Part shown: positions 42,240 through 50,130 of the stretch, piece after piece | Position numbering within the stretch: position 1 is the first letter of the stretch | Layout: the number at the start of each line of letters is the position of its first letter | DNA from: Flavobacteriaceae bacterium | GTDB taxonomy: Bacteria; Bacteroidota; Bacteroidia; Flavobacteriales; Flavobacteriaceae | NCBI GenBank assembly: GCA_021647405.1 | Contig: JAKIUU010000002.1 | Span: 100,109 to 164,108, forward strand | DNA: 64,000 nt | Reading direction: 5' to 3' | The notes under the pieces: generated by a model | The model's database searches: none | Told to the model about the DNA's origin: nothing | What the model saw: only the letters and a program-made list of their open reading frames with translations | Program-made: the position numbers and the translations under genes

Positions 42240-44144
42240 CTAGTTGTTAATTATAAATTTATGCTGCGAATTTACAATTATTTTATGGTTATCTAAAAGC
42301 AATTGAAGGGTGTGTAAAACATGTTTTTCTTCGAAATCTATTTGTAAAACAATGGCTTTAGAATTAAGGCTTTTGCCTGTTTTTAAAAGCAGTAAAATTG
42401 CTTTTGAAATGTCTTTGTAATTAACTGTTGAGGTGGTGTTTTTTGAAGAAATACACACATCGCAGGTATGGCAATTTTTAGGAAATATTTCTCCAAAATA
42501 ATGTAACAACTGTTTGTTTCGGCAAACGGTATCATTTTTAACAAAGGCAATAACCGACTCTAATTTTTCTTCCTTATGTAAGTTATAATTGCTTATTCTC
42601 TCAGCTATTTTATTGATGGTAATATTATCTTCTCTCGGTTGTAAAAACTGTAATTGTGAGGTGCCATCAGACGATTTTAAATCTATTATAGCTTCATTCT
42701 CTAAAGTTTTTAGATGTCGCAAAACGCTTTGTTTACGCATACCTGTTTTTGAAGCGATAACACTTAAATTTATAGCCGATTTATGTTCAAAAAGGCCGCC
42801 GTAATTTCTTAGAATAGTCTTTATTAAATGGCCTAATTCTTTATGGGTTTCAGCGTATCTTAAAACCTGATTATTACTGGCGATAAATTGTATTTCTGTG
42901 CGCTTAAAAAAATCACTATTCAAGCTTATAATACCCTCTCTGTCAAATGTTTTTACGGCATTGTAAGCGAGTAGTACTTCTAGTGAATAACGCTTGCTAA
43001 AATCAACCAAATCAAAGTCGAACCAACTGTCATTTAACTCGCCGTAGGCTATCTGAAAATATTGGCATAATTTATTGTACACTTCAGAAATTTGTTTTAC
43101 CGAAGGGGTGCTGTTTTTAAATTGTGTTTTTAGGTAATTTATATCGGCATGATTGTATAATAAAAAGGCATAAGCAGCTCTGTTATTTCGGCCAGATCTT
43201 CCTGTTTCTTGCATGTAATTTTCTAAACTGCTGGGTAAATTATGGTGTATAATTATTTGTACATTGTCTTTATCTATACCCATTCCAAAAGCATTTGTAG
43301 CAACTATTATGGGTGTTTTTTCATCCATCCAATTAAGATAAGCCTTATCTTTTTCTTCAAGATTTAACCCACCATGATAATAGCAACTCTTTAATTTATG
43401 TGCGTTTAAAAATTTAGAAATCTCTTTAGTCAATCTGCGTGTGTTTGTATAGATTATACAGGATCCACTGTGTTTTTTAAGCAGAAGCAAAAGCTTGGTA
43501 TTTTTATCTTCGGCCTCTATTATTTGATACGAAATATTGGGCCTGTAAAATGATTTTGAATAGCACTTGGGTTTATTTAGTTCAAGATGCTGTTTGATGT
43601 CTTTTAAAACCAAAGGTGTGGCTGTAGCCGATAGCGCCAAGAAAGGCACATTGGGTAGCAGTTTTTTTAAAAGGGCTATTTTTAAGTAAGCCGGTCTAAA
43701 ATCATGACCCCATTCAGAAACACAATGCGCTTCATCAACGGCCACAATGTTTATTGTAAGTTCTTTAATTTTTTGTTGGATAAAATCTGATTGTAAGCGC
43801 TCTGGCGATAGGTATAAAAATTTTACCTCTCCATATTTACAATTGTCAAATAACCTGATAATATCATCCTGAGTAAACTTTGAGCGCAAATATTCTGCTT
43901 TTATACCTTTTAATTTAAGGCCGATTACTTGGTCTTTCATCAAGGCAATAAGAGGCGAAATAACCAAACATGTTCCAGGGCGCATTAAAGCAGGAATTTG
44001 GTAGCACAGCGATTTACCGCCGCCTGTTGGCAATAACGCGACGGTATCTCTTTTTTCTAAAACAGATTGAATTATGGTTTCTTGAGGCGCCCTAAAACTT
44101 TTGTGATTAAAGTAGTGAACTAAATAATCTTTAGGTTTTTGCAT
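42240..44144 (-). CDS. Second RecQ-family helicase with zinc cluster, lacking HRDC
   Basis: 634 residues. Helicase motifs: LLPTGGGKSLCYQIPAL, VDEAHCVSEWGHDFRPAYL, LALSATATP, TNAFGMGIDKDNVQIIIHH and QETGRSGRNNRAAYA. The zinc cluster is intact (VCRNKQLLHYFGEIFPKNCHTCDVC, near 555). A winged-helix-type segment precedes it, and the protein ends shortly afterwards without an HRDC domain. Compared with the RecQ at 33515 it has kept the zinc site and lost HRDC, the mirror image. It is co-transcribed with an ATPase gene upstream and fmt downstream, with 5-bp gaps. Confidence 0.94.
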   Translation of the reverse strand: MQKPKDYLVHYFNHKSFRAPQETIIQSVLEKRDTVALLPTGGGKSLCYQIPALMRPGTCLVISPLIALMKDQVIGLKLKGIKAEYLRSKFTQDDIIRLFDNCKYGEVKFLYLSPERLQSDFIQQKIKELTINIVAVDEAHCVSEWGHDFRPAYLKIALLKKLLPNVPFLALSATATPLVLKDIKQHLELNKPKCYSKSFYRPNISYQIIEAEDKNTKLLLLLKKHSGSCIIYTNTRRLTKEISKFLNAHKLKSCYYHGGLNLEEKDKAYLNWMDEKTPIIVATNAFGMGIDKDNVQIIIHHNLPSSLENYMQETGRSGRNNRAAYAFLLYNHADINYLKTQFKNSTPSVKQISEVYNKLCQYFQIAYGELNDSWFDFDLVDFSKRYSLEVLLAYNAVKTFDREGIISLNSDFFKRTEIQFIASNNQVLRYAETHKELGHLIKTILRNYGGLFEHKSAINLSVIASKTGMRKQSVLRHLKTLENEAIIDLKSSDGTSQLQFLQPREDNITINKIAERISNYNLHKEEKLESVIAFVKNDTVCRNKQLLHYFGEIFPKNCHTCDVCISSKNTTSTVNYKDISKAILLLLKTGKSLNSKAIVLQIDFEEKHVLHTLQLLLDNHKIIVNSQHKFIINN

Positions 44145-44149
44145 AAATT

Positions 44150-44680
44150 CTATCCAATAGCTTTTAAAATAAAGTCTACACGCTCTTTTACACTGCCAAA
44201 AGGAACATCTATAATGGTGTATCCTAGTGATTTGTATGTGTTCTTTAAATGATTATGAATGGCTAAAGATTGCTCAAAGCTCTCATAGCGTTCATTATCT
44301 GTGATGTAAATTTTTTGCCACGGCGGCATCAAGAAAACAGTATCATAAAGGTATTTCTTGCTTTTTTTGATATAAAGTTTGGGATATTCAATACCCAGAT
44401 AATTCATATAGCCATGAACATCTGGAATACCACGATCAAAAAATACAAAACCACCTTTCTTATTCAAAGACGCTTTAAATTGCTGTATTCTGCTCTCGAG
44501 CAATAATTTACTAAACAAAAGAGGGTCTTTTAAAAACAATTGTTCAATACCATTTTCGCGTGCCATTAGGGTAACTTGTCTTGACACTTCTTCTTGACAT
44601 GTAAAGCCTTGCTTATGTAACTCGTCAATTATTGTGGTTTTTCCTGTGCCTGGCCCTCCTGTTAAAACGATCTTTTGCAT
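44150..44680 (-). CDS. Small AAA/NadR-like P-loop ATPase or kinase
   Basis: A 176-residue protein with a P-loop (IVLTGGPGTGKTTIIDELH, 4-22), an EEVSRQV motif and FVFFDRGIPDVHGYMNYLG, which resembles the DRG-type substrate site of nucleoside- or NadR-like kinases, and a PPWQKIYITDNERYESFEQ lid-like segment. It matches the AAA_28/Ttd14-type family; its substrate is unknown. It is the first gene of the ATPase-recQ-fmt unit and diverges from the DUF493 gene across a palindromic region. Confidence 0.88.
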   Translation of the reverse strand: MQKIVLTGGPGTGKTTIIDELHKQGFTCQEEVSRQVTLMARENGIEQLFLKDPLLFSKLLLESRIQQFKASLNKKGGFVFFDRGIPDVHGYMNYLGIEYPKLYIKKSKKYLYDTVFLMPPWQKIYITDNERYESFEQSLAIHNHLKNTYKSLGYTIIDVPFGSVKERVDFILKAIG

Positions 44681-44700
44681 CTTGCTGATTTGATTTTTTT

Positions 44701-44750
44701 ACTTAAGTGATTTAAGTGCGACTTAAATACGCATTTTTAATGTAATTTTG
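44701..44750. promoter_or_regulatory. ACTTAA half-site cluster and -7 box in a divergent promoter region
   Basis: ACTTAAGT (44701-44708) is followed by a perfect inverted repeat, TTTAAGT-GCG-ACTTAAA (44711-44727). TAATTTTG (44743-44750), a -7 box for the DUF493 gene, follows. The region separates two divergent genes, so a shared operator is plausible. Confidence 0.45.
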
Positions 44751-44791
44751 ACGTCTTAAAAATACTTAAAATAATTTTCAAATTACGATTG

Positions 44792-45076
44792 ATGTCTAAA
44801 AAAGAAGAAGCGTTTTACAATAAATTAGAATTAAGCTTAAACAAAACCTTGACTTTTCCTACAGATTATATGTATAAATTCATCATTCCTAACCAATTGG
44901 AACAAAAAAAACAGATTGAAAACATCTTTAACTTAATGGGGGCTGTTATTAAAAGCAAACCTTCTAAGGCAGGTAATTATACCAGCATAACTGTAATAAT
45001 AAAAGTAAAATCGGCAATAGAGATTATTAAAAAATACAAAGAAGTAGCCAAAGTAAAAGGCGTCATTTCTTTATAA
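44792..45076 (+). CDS. DUF493 (YbeD-like) protein
   Basis: 94 residues from the ATG at 44792 (preceded by an in-frame TTG, not needed). KKEEAFYNKLELSLNKTLTFPTDYMYKFIIPN, GAVIKSKPSKAGNYTSITVIIKVKSAIEIIKKYKEVAKVKGVISL is the ferredoxin-like ACT-type fold of DUF493/YbeD. The function is not established; E. coli YbeD sits next to lipB. It is the first plus-strand gene after the divergent region with an inverted repeat. Next comes the chaperone cluster. Confidence 0.9.
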   Translation: MSKKEEAFYNKLELSLNKTLTFPTDYMYKFIIPNQLEQKKQIENIFNLMGAVIKSKPSKAGNYTSITVIIKVKSAIEIIKKYKEVAKVKGVISL

Positions 45077-45107
45077 TTATTTTAACACCCCTTAAAAAAT
45101 AAATTTT

Positions 45108-45115
45108 TATTTTTG
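45108..45115 (+). promoter_or_regulatory. -7 box before the SurA-like cluster
   Basis: TATTTTTG fits TAnnTTTG 28 bp before the ATG at 45143 and overlaps an in-frame TTG at 45113, which argues against that upstream start. Confidence 0.4.
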
Positions 45116-45142
45116 AGGCTTAAAAATCATAAATACCTTTTG

Positions 45143-46774
45143 ATGAAAATAAGATTAGCATACTTTTTAACATTTATTTCTTTAACACTGATTGGTCCGT
45201 CTGTTTTTTCACAGAAAAAACGCGATATATTATTTAAAATTGACAAGCAACCACAATTGGTTTCAGATTTTTTAAAAAATTACACCAAAAATATTGATAT
45301 AGTAGCAGATTCCAGTCAAAAAAAAATCAGTAATTATTTAGATTTATTTATAGACTATAAATTAAAAGTTAAAGAAGCACATTTTTTGGGTTTAGACACT
45401 TTAATTACCTTTAAAGGCGAGTTGTCGCGCTATAAACAGCAATTGATGACGCCTTATTTAAAGGACTCAACTGTTGTTAAAAAATTAGTAGAAGAAGCTT
45501 ATTACCGCACAAAATATGAAGTAAATGTCAGCCATATTTTAATAAAACTAGACGAAAATGCTTTGCCTAAAGATACTTTGGTGGCTTATAAAACAATTTC
45601 GAAGGCGCGGAAAGCTATTGTAGATGGCAGCGATTTTTCTGAAGTTGCCAGACAGTACTCTCAAGATCCATCGGTCAATAGAAATAATGGAAATATTGGC
45701 TATTTTAGAGCCTTTCAAATGGTTTATCCTTTTGAGAATGCTGCTTATAACACAAAAATTGGCGATTTATCAAAACCATTTAGAACCAGATATGGATATC
45801 ATATATTAAAGGTAAAAGACAAACGTTTGTCTCAAGGCGAAGTAGAGGTGGCACATATTATGCTTAAATATAACGACAGCTTGTCAAGTCTAAATGCAAA
45901 ATTAAAAATAGATAGCCTCTATAAAATATTAGAAAGTGGCGGCGATTTTTCTGAACTTGCTAAAAAGTTTTCACAAGACAGCTCATCGGCTTCAAAGGGC
46001 GGAAAATTACCTAAATTTAGCATCGGAAAAATGATTCAACCATTTGCTGATGAAGCTTTTTCTCTTGATAGCACCAACGCTTATTCCAAACCTTTTAAAA
46101 CCCGATTTGGATGGCATATCGTCAAATTAATTAAGCGTTTTCCTGTCCCTAGTTTAGACAAGATTAAATCTGAACTTTTAAAAAGCGTAAAGCGAGGCAA
46201 TCGTTCTTTAAAAATTGAAGAATCAATTATAAACCGCTTATTAACTACCTATAATATCACAGAATACCCCTCAGCATTAGCCGATTTTTCTAAAAAAGAG
46301 TGGCATATAAAATCAGACAGTCTAAAAAAACCATTATTAAAGGTAGAAGACAGTACTTTTACACAGCATGACTTTGTGGTGTATCTTAAGTTTAAACATA
46401 TTACAACACCTGCACCTTATAAACTATACAAACAATTTAAAGGCCGCAAGGTTTTAGATTATTACAAATCTAAATTGGCAATTACAAATCCCGATTATGC
46501 AGCCTCTGTAAACGACTTTAAAGAAGGCTTGCTCCTTTTTGATGTGATGCAAGAAAAGGTTTGGGAAAAGGCTAAAAAAGACAGCCTAGGTTTAAGAGCA
46601 TATTATATGCTAAACCGATCAAAGTATCCAAAAGATTTTGAAAAGAACAAAGGTATTATCATAAGCGACTATCAAGATTTTTTAGAAAGAGAATGGCTTG
46701 TAACTTTGCGTAAAAAGTACCCGCTTGAAATAAATAAGAAAGCGCTAAAAAAATTAATAAAGAAGTATAACTAA
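45143..46774 (+). CDS. Periplasmic peptidyl-prolyl isomerase with two parvulin domains
   Basis: 543 residues from the ATG at 45143 with a signal peptide (MKIRLAYFLTFISLTLIGPSVFSQ). It has two rotamase (PpiC) domains: first about 120-225 (VSHILIKLDENALPKDTL, FSEVARQYSQDPSV, FRTRYGYHILKVKDK) and second about 228-335 (EVAHIMLKYNDSL, FSELAKKFSQDSSSASKGG, FKTRFGWHIVKLIK). A lysine-rich C-terminal half is of unclear fold. It helps outer-membrane proteins fold in the periplasm. It is the first of three related genes in a row; only 1 bp separates its stop from the next start. Confidence 0.93.
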   Translation: MKIRLAYFLTFISLTLIGPSVFSQKKRDILFKIDKQPQLVSDFLKNYTKNIDIVADSSQKKISNYLDLFIDYKLKVKEAHFLGLDTLITFKGELSRYKQQLMTPYLKDSTVVKKLVEEAYYRTKYEVNVSHILIKLDENALPKDTLVAYKTISKARKAIVDGSDFSEVARQYSQDPSVNRNNGNIGYFRAFQMVYPFENAAYNTKIGDLSKPFRTRYGYHILKVKDKRLSQGEVEVAHIMLKYNDSLSSLNAKLKIDSLYKILESGGDFSELAKKFSQDSSSASKGGKLPKFSIGKMIQPFADEAFSLDSTNAYSKPFKTRFGWHIVKLIKRFPVPSLDKIKSELLKSVKRGNRSLKIEESIINRLLTTYNITEYPSALADFSKKEWHIKSDSLKKPLLKVEDSTFTQHDFVVYLKFKHITTPAPYKLYKQFKGRKVLDYYKSKLAITNPDYAASVNDFKEGLLLFDVMQEKVWEKAKKDSLGLRAYYMLNRSKYPKDFEKNKGIIISDYQDFLEREWLVTLRKKYPLEINKKALKKLIKKYN

Positions 46775-46775
46775 T

Positions 46776-47642
46776 TTGAATATAAAGATTTATATAGTAA
46801 TTTTTTTAATAGGTTTAACAACTGTTTCATGCGGTTATTTTACCCTAAAAAAAGAAGATAAGAATCCCACTTTGGCCCGCGTTTACGAAGAGTATTTAAG
46901 CTTGAATGATATAAAATCTATTATTCCAAAAAAAATCTCTAAAGAAGACAGTTTGGTTTTTGTTCATAATTTTGTAAACAACTGGGCACGTCGGAAACTG
47001 TTGCTTAAAAAAGCAAAAATTAATTTAAATGAAAAAAAATTAGCTTTTGATAAATTGGTTAGCAAATACAAAGAAGACCTCTATATAAACAAATATAAAG
47101 AAGCTGTTGTAAAGCAGTATTTAGACACGCTTGTAAATCAGAGCGACATTACTCTTTTTTACAATAACAATCAAGAAAATTTTAGGTTAAACGAGATTTT
47201 GGTACAATTAAAATACATACAATTTGGCAATGATGTGCTAAATCCAAAAGAGTTTATAAAGCTTTTTAAATCTAAAAATAAAGAAGATTTAGAAACGCTA
47301 GACGATTTAAGTTTACAGCTAAAATCATCTTCATTAAACGATTCTATTTGGATACGTTATACCGAGGTCTTAAATAAAATTCCCTTTTTAAAATTAGAAG
47401 ATTCCGATAGAATTTTAAAAAAAGCAAATATCATAGAAAAGAAAGATAGTTTAGGCTTATATTTGGTGGCTATAAAAGACGTATTAAAACGAAATGATTT
47501 GGCACCTATTAGCTATATAGCGCCTACTATTAAAGAGATTATATTACACAAAAGAAAATTAAGTTTAATAAAAAAGATAGAAGAAACCCTGACTGAAGAT
47601 GCAATTAAAAATAAAGAATTTGAAATATTTACAGAAAATTAA
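46776..47642 (+). CDS. SurA-like periplasmic lipoprotein, parvulin domain degenerate or absent
   Basis: 288 residues beginning with TTG; the resulting signal has a lipobox (MNIKIYIVIFLIGLTTVSCG, Cys19). A SurA-type helical chaperone core follows (SLVFVHNFVNNWARRKLLLKKAKINL, LVSKYKEDLYINKYKEAVVKQYL). NFRLNEILVQLKYIQFG aligns with the start of a rotamase domain that appears degenerate. It lies between two parvulin genes with a 44-bp 3' overlap (23 bp if the later start is used) with the next gene, so it works in the same pathway as a membrane-tethered chaperone. Confidence 0.8.
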   Translation: MNIKIYIVIFLIGLTTVSCGYFTLKKEDKNPTLARVYEEYLSLNDIKSIIPKKISKEDSLVFVHNFVNNWARRKLLLKKAKINLNEKKLAFDKLVSKYKEDLYINKYKEAVVKQYLDTLVNQSDITLFYNNNQENFRLNEILVQLKYIQFGNDVLNPKEFIKLFKSKNKEDLETLDDLSLQLKSSSLNDSIWIRYTEVLNKIPFLKLEDSDRILKKANIIEKKDSLGLYLVAIKDVLKRNDLAPISYIAPTIKEIILHKRKLSLIKKIEETLTEDAIKNKEFEIFTEN

Positions 47643-48987
47643 GTACCTATTCACATTAGTTCTTGTTGTGAGTATGACCACTGTTGTGGCACAACAAAAG
47701 AAAATAAAAGTTGATGGTGTGGCTGTTGTTGTTGGCAGCAATGTTGTTTTAGATAGCGATATAGAAGTGTATAGAAAGGAGCTTGAAACACAAAGCGATA
47801 ACAAAGTAACCATTACAGATTGCGAAATGTTAGAGCAAGTTCTGCAACGCAAATTATTGGCACATCACGCCGTAATTGACAGTATTGAAGTTGTAGATGA
47901 GGAAATAAATTCAAGAGTTGATAGAAAAATAGAGAATTTCAAACAGCAATTGGGATCAGAACAAAAAATTATTGATTTTTATGGATTTAACAGTATTGAG
48001 GACTTTAAAAAAGAGTTTTTTAATGTTGAAAAGGAAGCCACTTTAATAAGCAAAATGCAATCTAAAATTGCCGAAAAAATATCTGTTACACCAGAAGAAG
48101 TTCGCAATTACTTTAAAAGTCTAGAAAAAAATGGAAACCTTCCAAACTTTGGAGCAGAAATAGAGCTGGCACAGATAGTCCTTAAAATTGAACCTTCAAA
48201 AAAAGCCGTACAAGACGTTTTAGCCCGTTTGAAAGAATACAAAAAAGAAATAGAAAATGGCTCTAGCTTTAGAATGAAAGCCATTTTATATTCAAACGAT
48301 CCTGCTGTAACAACTCCAGGGGGCGACATTTATACAATTACCCGTGAGAGTGGTTTTGTGAAAGAATTTAAAGAAGCCGCCTTCAGTTTAGACGAAGGTG
48401 AAATTTCAGAACCATTTAAAACAGATTTTGGATATCATATTTTAAAAGTCGAAAAAATTAAAGGTAAAATGAGAGATGTACGCCATATCTTGCTTCAGCC
48501 AGAAATAGACGATGAAAGCCTTCAAAAAGCCAAAGACTCTCTTAAACAAATTAAAACCGATATTATTTTAAAGAAGATAACGTTTGAAGAGGCTGCTTTT
48601 AAATATTCAACAGATAAAGAAACCAAAAACAACAATGGGTTGCTGATAAATCCCATGACTAGCGATAGTAAATTTGACTTGACACGTATGGATCCTACTT
48701 TGTATGCACGTGTTAGCAATTTGGCCAAAGGAGAGATGACATCGGTATATTATGATGAAAATAGAGAAGGCGAAAAAATGTACAAAATCATTTTAATGAA
48801 AGATAAAATTCCTGCTCATGTGGCCAATTTGGTAAAAGATTATGAAAAAATTCAAAACTTGGCTTTGCAAAAAAAGAGGCAAGAAGCTATAAATAAGTGG
48901 GTTAAAGCAAATATTATAGATACTTATATAAAAGTGAATAATACCTATAAAAAATGTAACTTTGAATTTAACTGGAAAAAAGAATAA
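47599..48987 (+). CDS. surA: SurA-like peptidyl-prolyl cis-trans isomerase
   Basis: 462 residues, exported (signal includes IKYLFTLVLVVSMTTVVAQQ). The SurA N-terminal chaperone part (DGVAVVVGSNVVLDSDIEVYRKEL, and LQRKLLAHHAVIDSIEV) is followed by two parvulin domains (IELAQIVLKIEPSKKAV ... FKTDFGYHILKVEKIKG and MRDVRHILLQPEIDDES ... GLLINPMTSDSKF). The ATG at 47599 overlaps the previous gene by 44 bp; an in-frame TTG at 47620 would give a tidier signal (MKYLQKIKYLFTL) and a 23-bp overlap. It is the main outer-membrane protein chaperone of the cluster. moxR follows 11 bp later. Confidence 0.92.
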   Translation: MQLKIKNLKYLQKIKYLFTLVLVVSMTTVVAQQKKIKVDGVAVVVGSNVVLDSDIEVYRKELETQSDNKVTITDCEMLEQVLQRKLLAHHAVIDSIEVVDEEINSRVDRKIENFKQQLGSEQKIIDFYGFNSIEDFKKEFFNVEKEATLISKMQSKIAEKISVTPEEVRNYFKSLEKNGNLPNFGAEIELAQIVLKIEPSKKAVQDVLARLKEYKKEIENGSSFRMKAILYSNDPAVTTPGGDIYTITRESGFVKEFKEAAFSLDEGEISEPFKTDFGYHILKVEKIKGKMRDVRHILLQPEIDDESLQKAKDSLKQIKTDIILKKITFEEAAFKYSTDKETKNNNGLLINPMTSDSKFDLTRMDPTLYARVSNLAKGEMTSVYYDENREGEKMYKIILMKDKIPAHVANLVKDYEKIQNLALQKKRQEAINKWVKANIIDTYIKVNNTYKKCNFEFNWKKE

Positions 48988-48998
48988 ATTATAAAAAG

Positions 48999-49952
48999 AT
49001 GTCTGACGTAGAAGCTTTAAAAAAACTGATTAATAAATACCATACTTTAAAGCAAGAAATAGCAAAACGGATTGTGGGTCAAACTGAAGCCATTGATTAT
49101 TTGCTCATTTCTATTTTAACAGGCAAACATTCCCTTCTAATCGGTGTTCCCGGATTGGCAAAAACGCTTCTGGTAAATACCATAGCCGAAGCTGTTGGAT
49201 TGGATTTTAAGCGCATTCAGTTTACACCAGATTTAATGCCAAGTGATATTATTGGAAGTGAAATTTTAGGAGAAAACCGACAGTTTAAATTTTTAAAAGG
49301 CCCTATTTTCTCTAATATTATTTTGGCAGATGAGATAAACAGAACACCTCCTAAAACACAAGCGGCACTATTAGAAGCCATGCAAGAACATTCGGTTACT
49401 GTTGCTGGTGTGAGACATTTTATTACAAAGCCTTTCTTTGTTTTGGCAACCCAAAATCCCATTGAGCAAGAAGGAACATATCCTTTGCCAGAAGCACAAT
49501 TAGACCGTTTTATATTTTCTATAGTGTTAGATTATCCAACTTTTGAAGAAGAAATTGACATTGTAAAATCTACAACAAAAGGCGTGCAAAAAGAAATAAA
49601 ACCCCTGTTCAATTCGCAAGAAATTTTAGAATATCAACATTTAATCAGTAAAATTCCTGTAGCCGACAATGTTGTAGAATACGCTGTTAAATTGGTTTCT
49701 AAAACACGTCCTAAATCTAAAAAAGCACCTAAAAAAATTAAAGAATATCTTGATTGGGGTGCTGGCCCAAGGGCTTCTCAAAACCTTATTATTGCAGCCA
49801 AAGCCTATGCCGTTATAAAAGGTAAATACTCTCCAGATATTGAAGATGTTCAAGCCATTGCAACCTCTGTTTTGCGTCACAGAATTATAAGAAATTACAA
49901 GGCTGAAGCCGATGGCATTACAGAAGAACAAATCATAAAATCACTTTTCTAG
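48999..49952 (+). CDS. MoxR-family AAA+ ATPase
   Basis: A 317-residue chaperone-like ATPase. GVPGLAKTLLVNTIAEAVG (Walker A), FTPDLMPSDIIGSEI, ILADEINRTPPKTQAALLEAMQE (Walker B and MoxR signature), FVLATQNPIEQEGTYPLPEAQLDRF (sensor 1) and a C-terminal helical lid (GAGPRASQNLIIAAKAYA) are present. MoxR proteins help mature or activate von Willebrand-domain partners; no such partner gene follows in this window, where rpsA comes next. It lies 11 bp behind surA and so is probably part of that transcript. Confidence 0.94.
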   Translation: MSDVEALKKLINKYHTLKQEIAKRIVGQTEAIDYLLISILTGKHSLLIGVPGLAKTLLVNTIAEAVGLDFKRIQFTPDLMPSDIIGSEILGENRQFKFLKGPIFSNIILADEINRTPPKTQAALLEAMQEHSVTVAGVRHFITKPFFVLATQNPIEQEGTYPLPEAQLDRFIFSIVLDYPTFEEEIDIVKSTTKGVQKEIKPLFNSQEILEYQHLISKIPVADNVVEYAVKLVSKTRPKSKKAPKKIKEYLDWGAGPRASQNLIIAAKAYAVIKGKYSPDIEDVQAIATSVLRHRIIRNYKAEADGITEEQIIKSLF

Positions 49953-50002
49953 TATTTTGGCTATTTATTCAATCTAAAAGATTCATTTTAAGAAATTAGT
50001 CG

Positions 50003-50010
50003 TATATTTG
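50003..50010 (+). promoter_or_regulatory. -7 box of the rpsA promoter
   Basis: TATATTTG fits TAnnTTTG; the 5' leader to the ATG would be about 115 nt, long enough for autoregulation by S1. No TTG at the proper distance is seen. Confidence 0.45.
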
Positions 50011-50130
50011 CACGCCTTTTTTCGAGTAGTGGATTTTAATCAGGTGTCAAAAGATTTATAATAATCTCTTTTATTATTTTAATCGTTAAAAAATCCTATA
50101 AATAATAAAATACAAAATGTATTATCAGCA

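Noticed and set aside
44270..44506. 78-codon plus-strand frame opposite the small ATPase gene
   Set aside because: It is entirely antisense to the P-loop protein and has no start signal.
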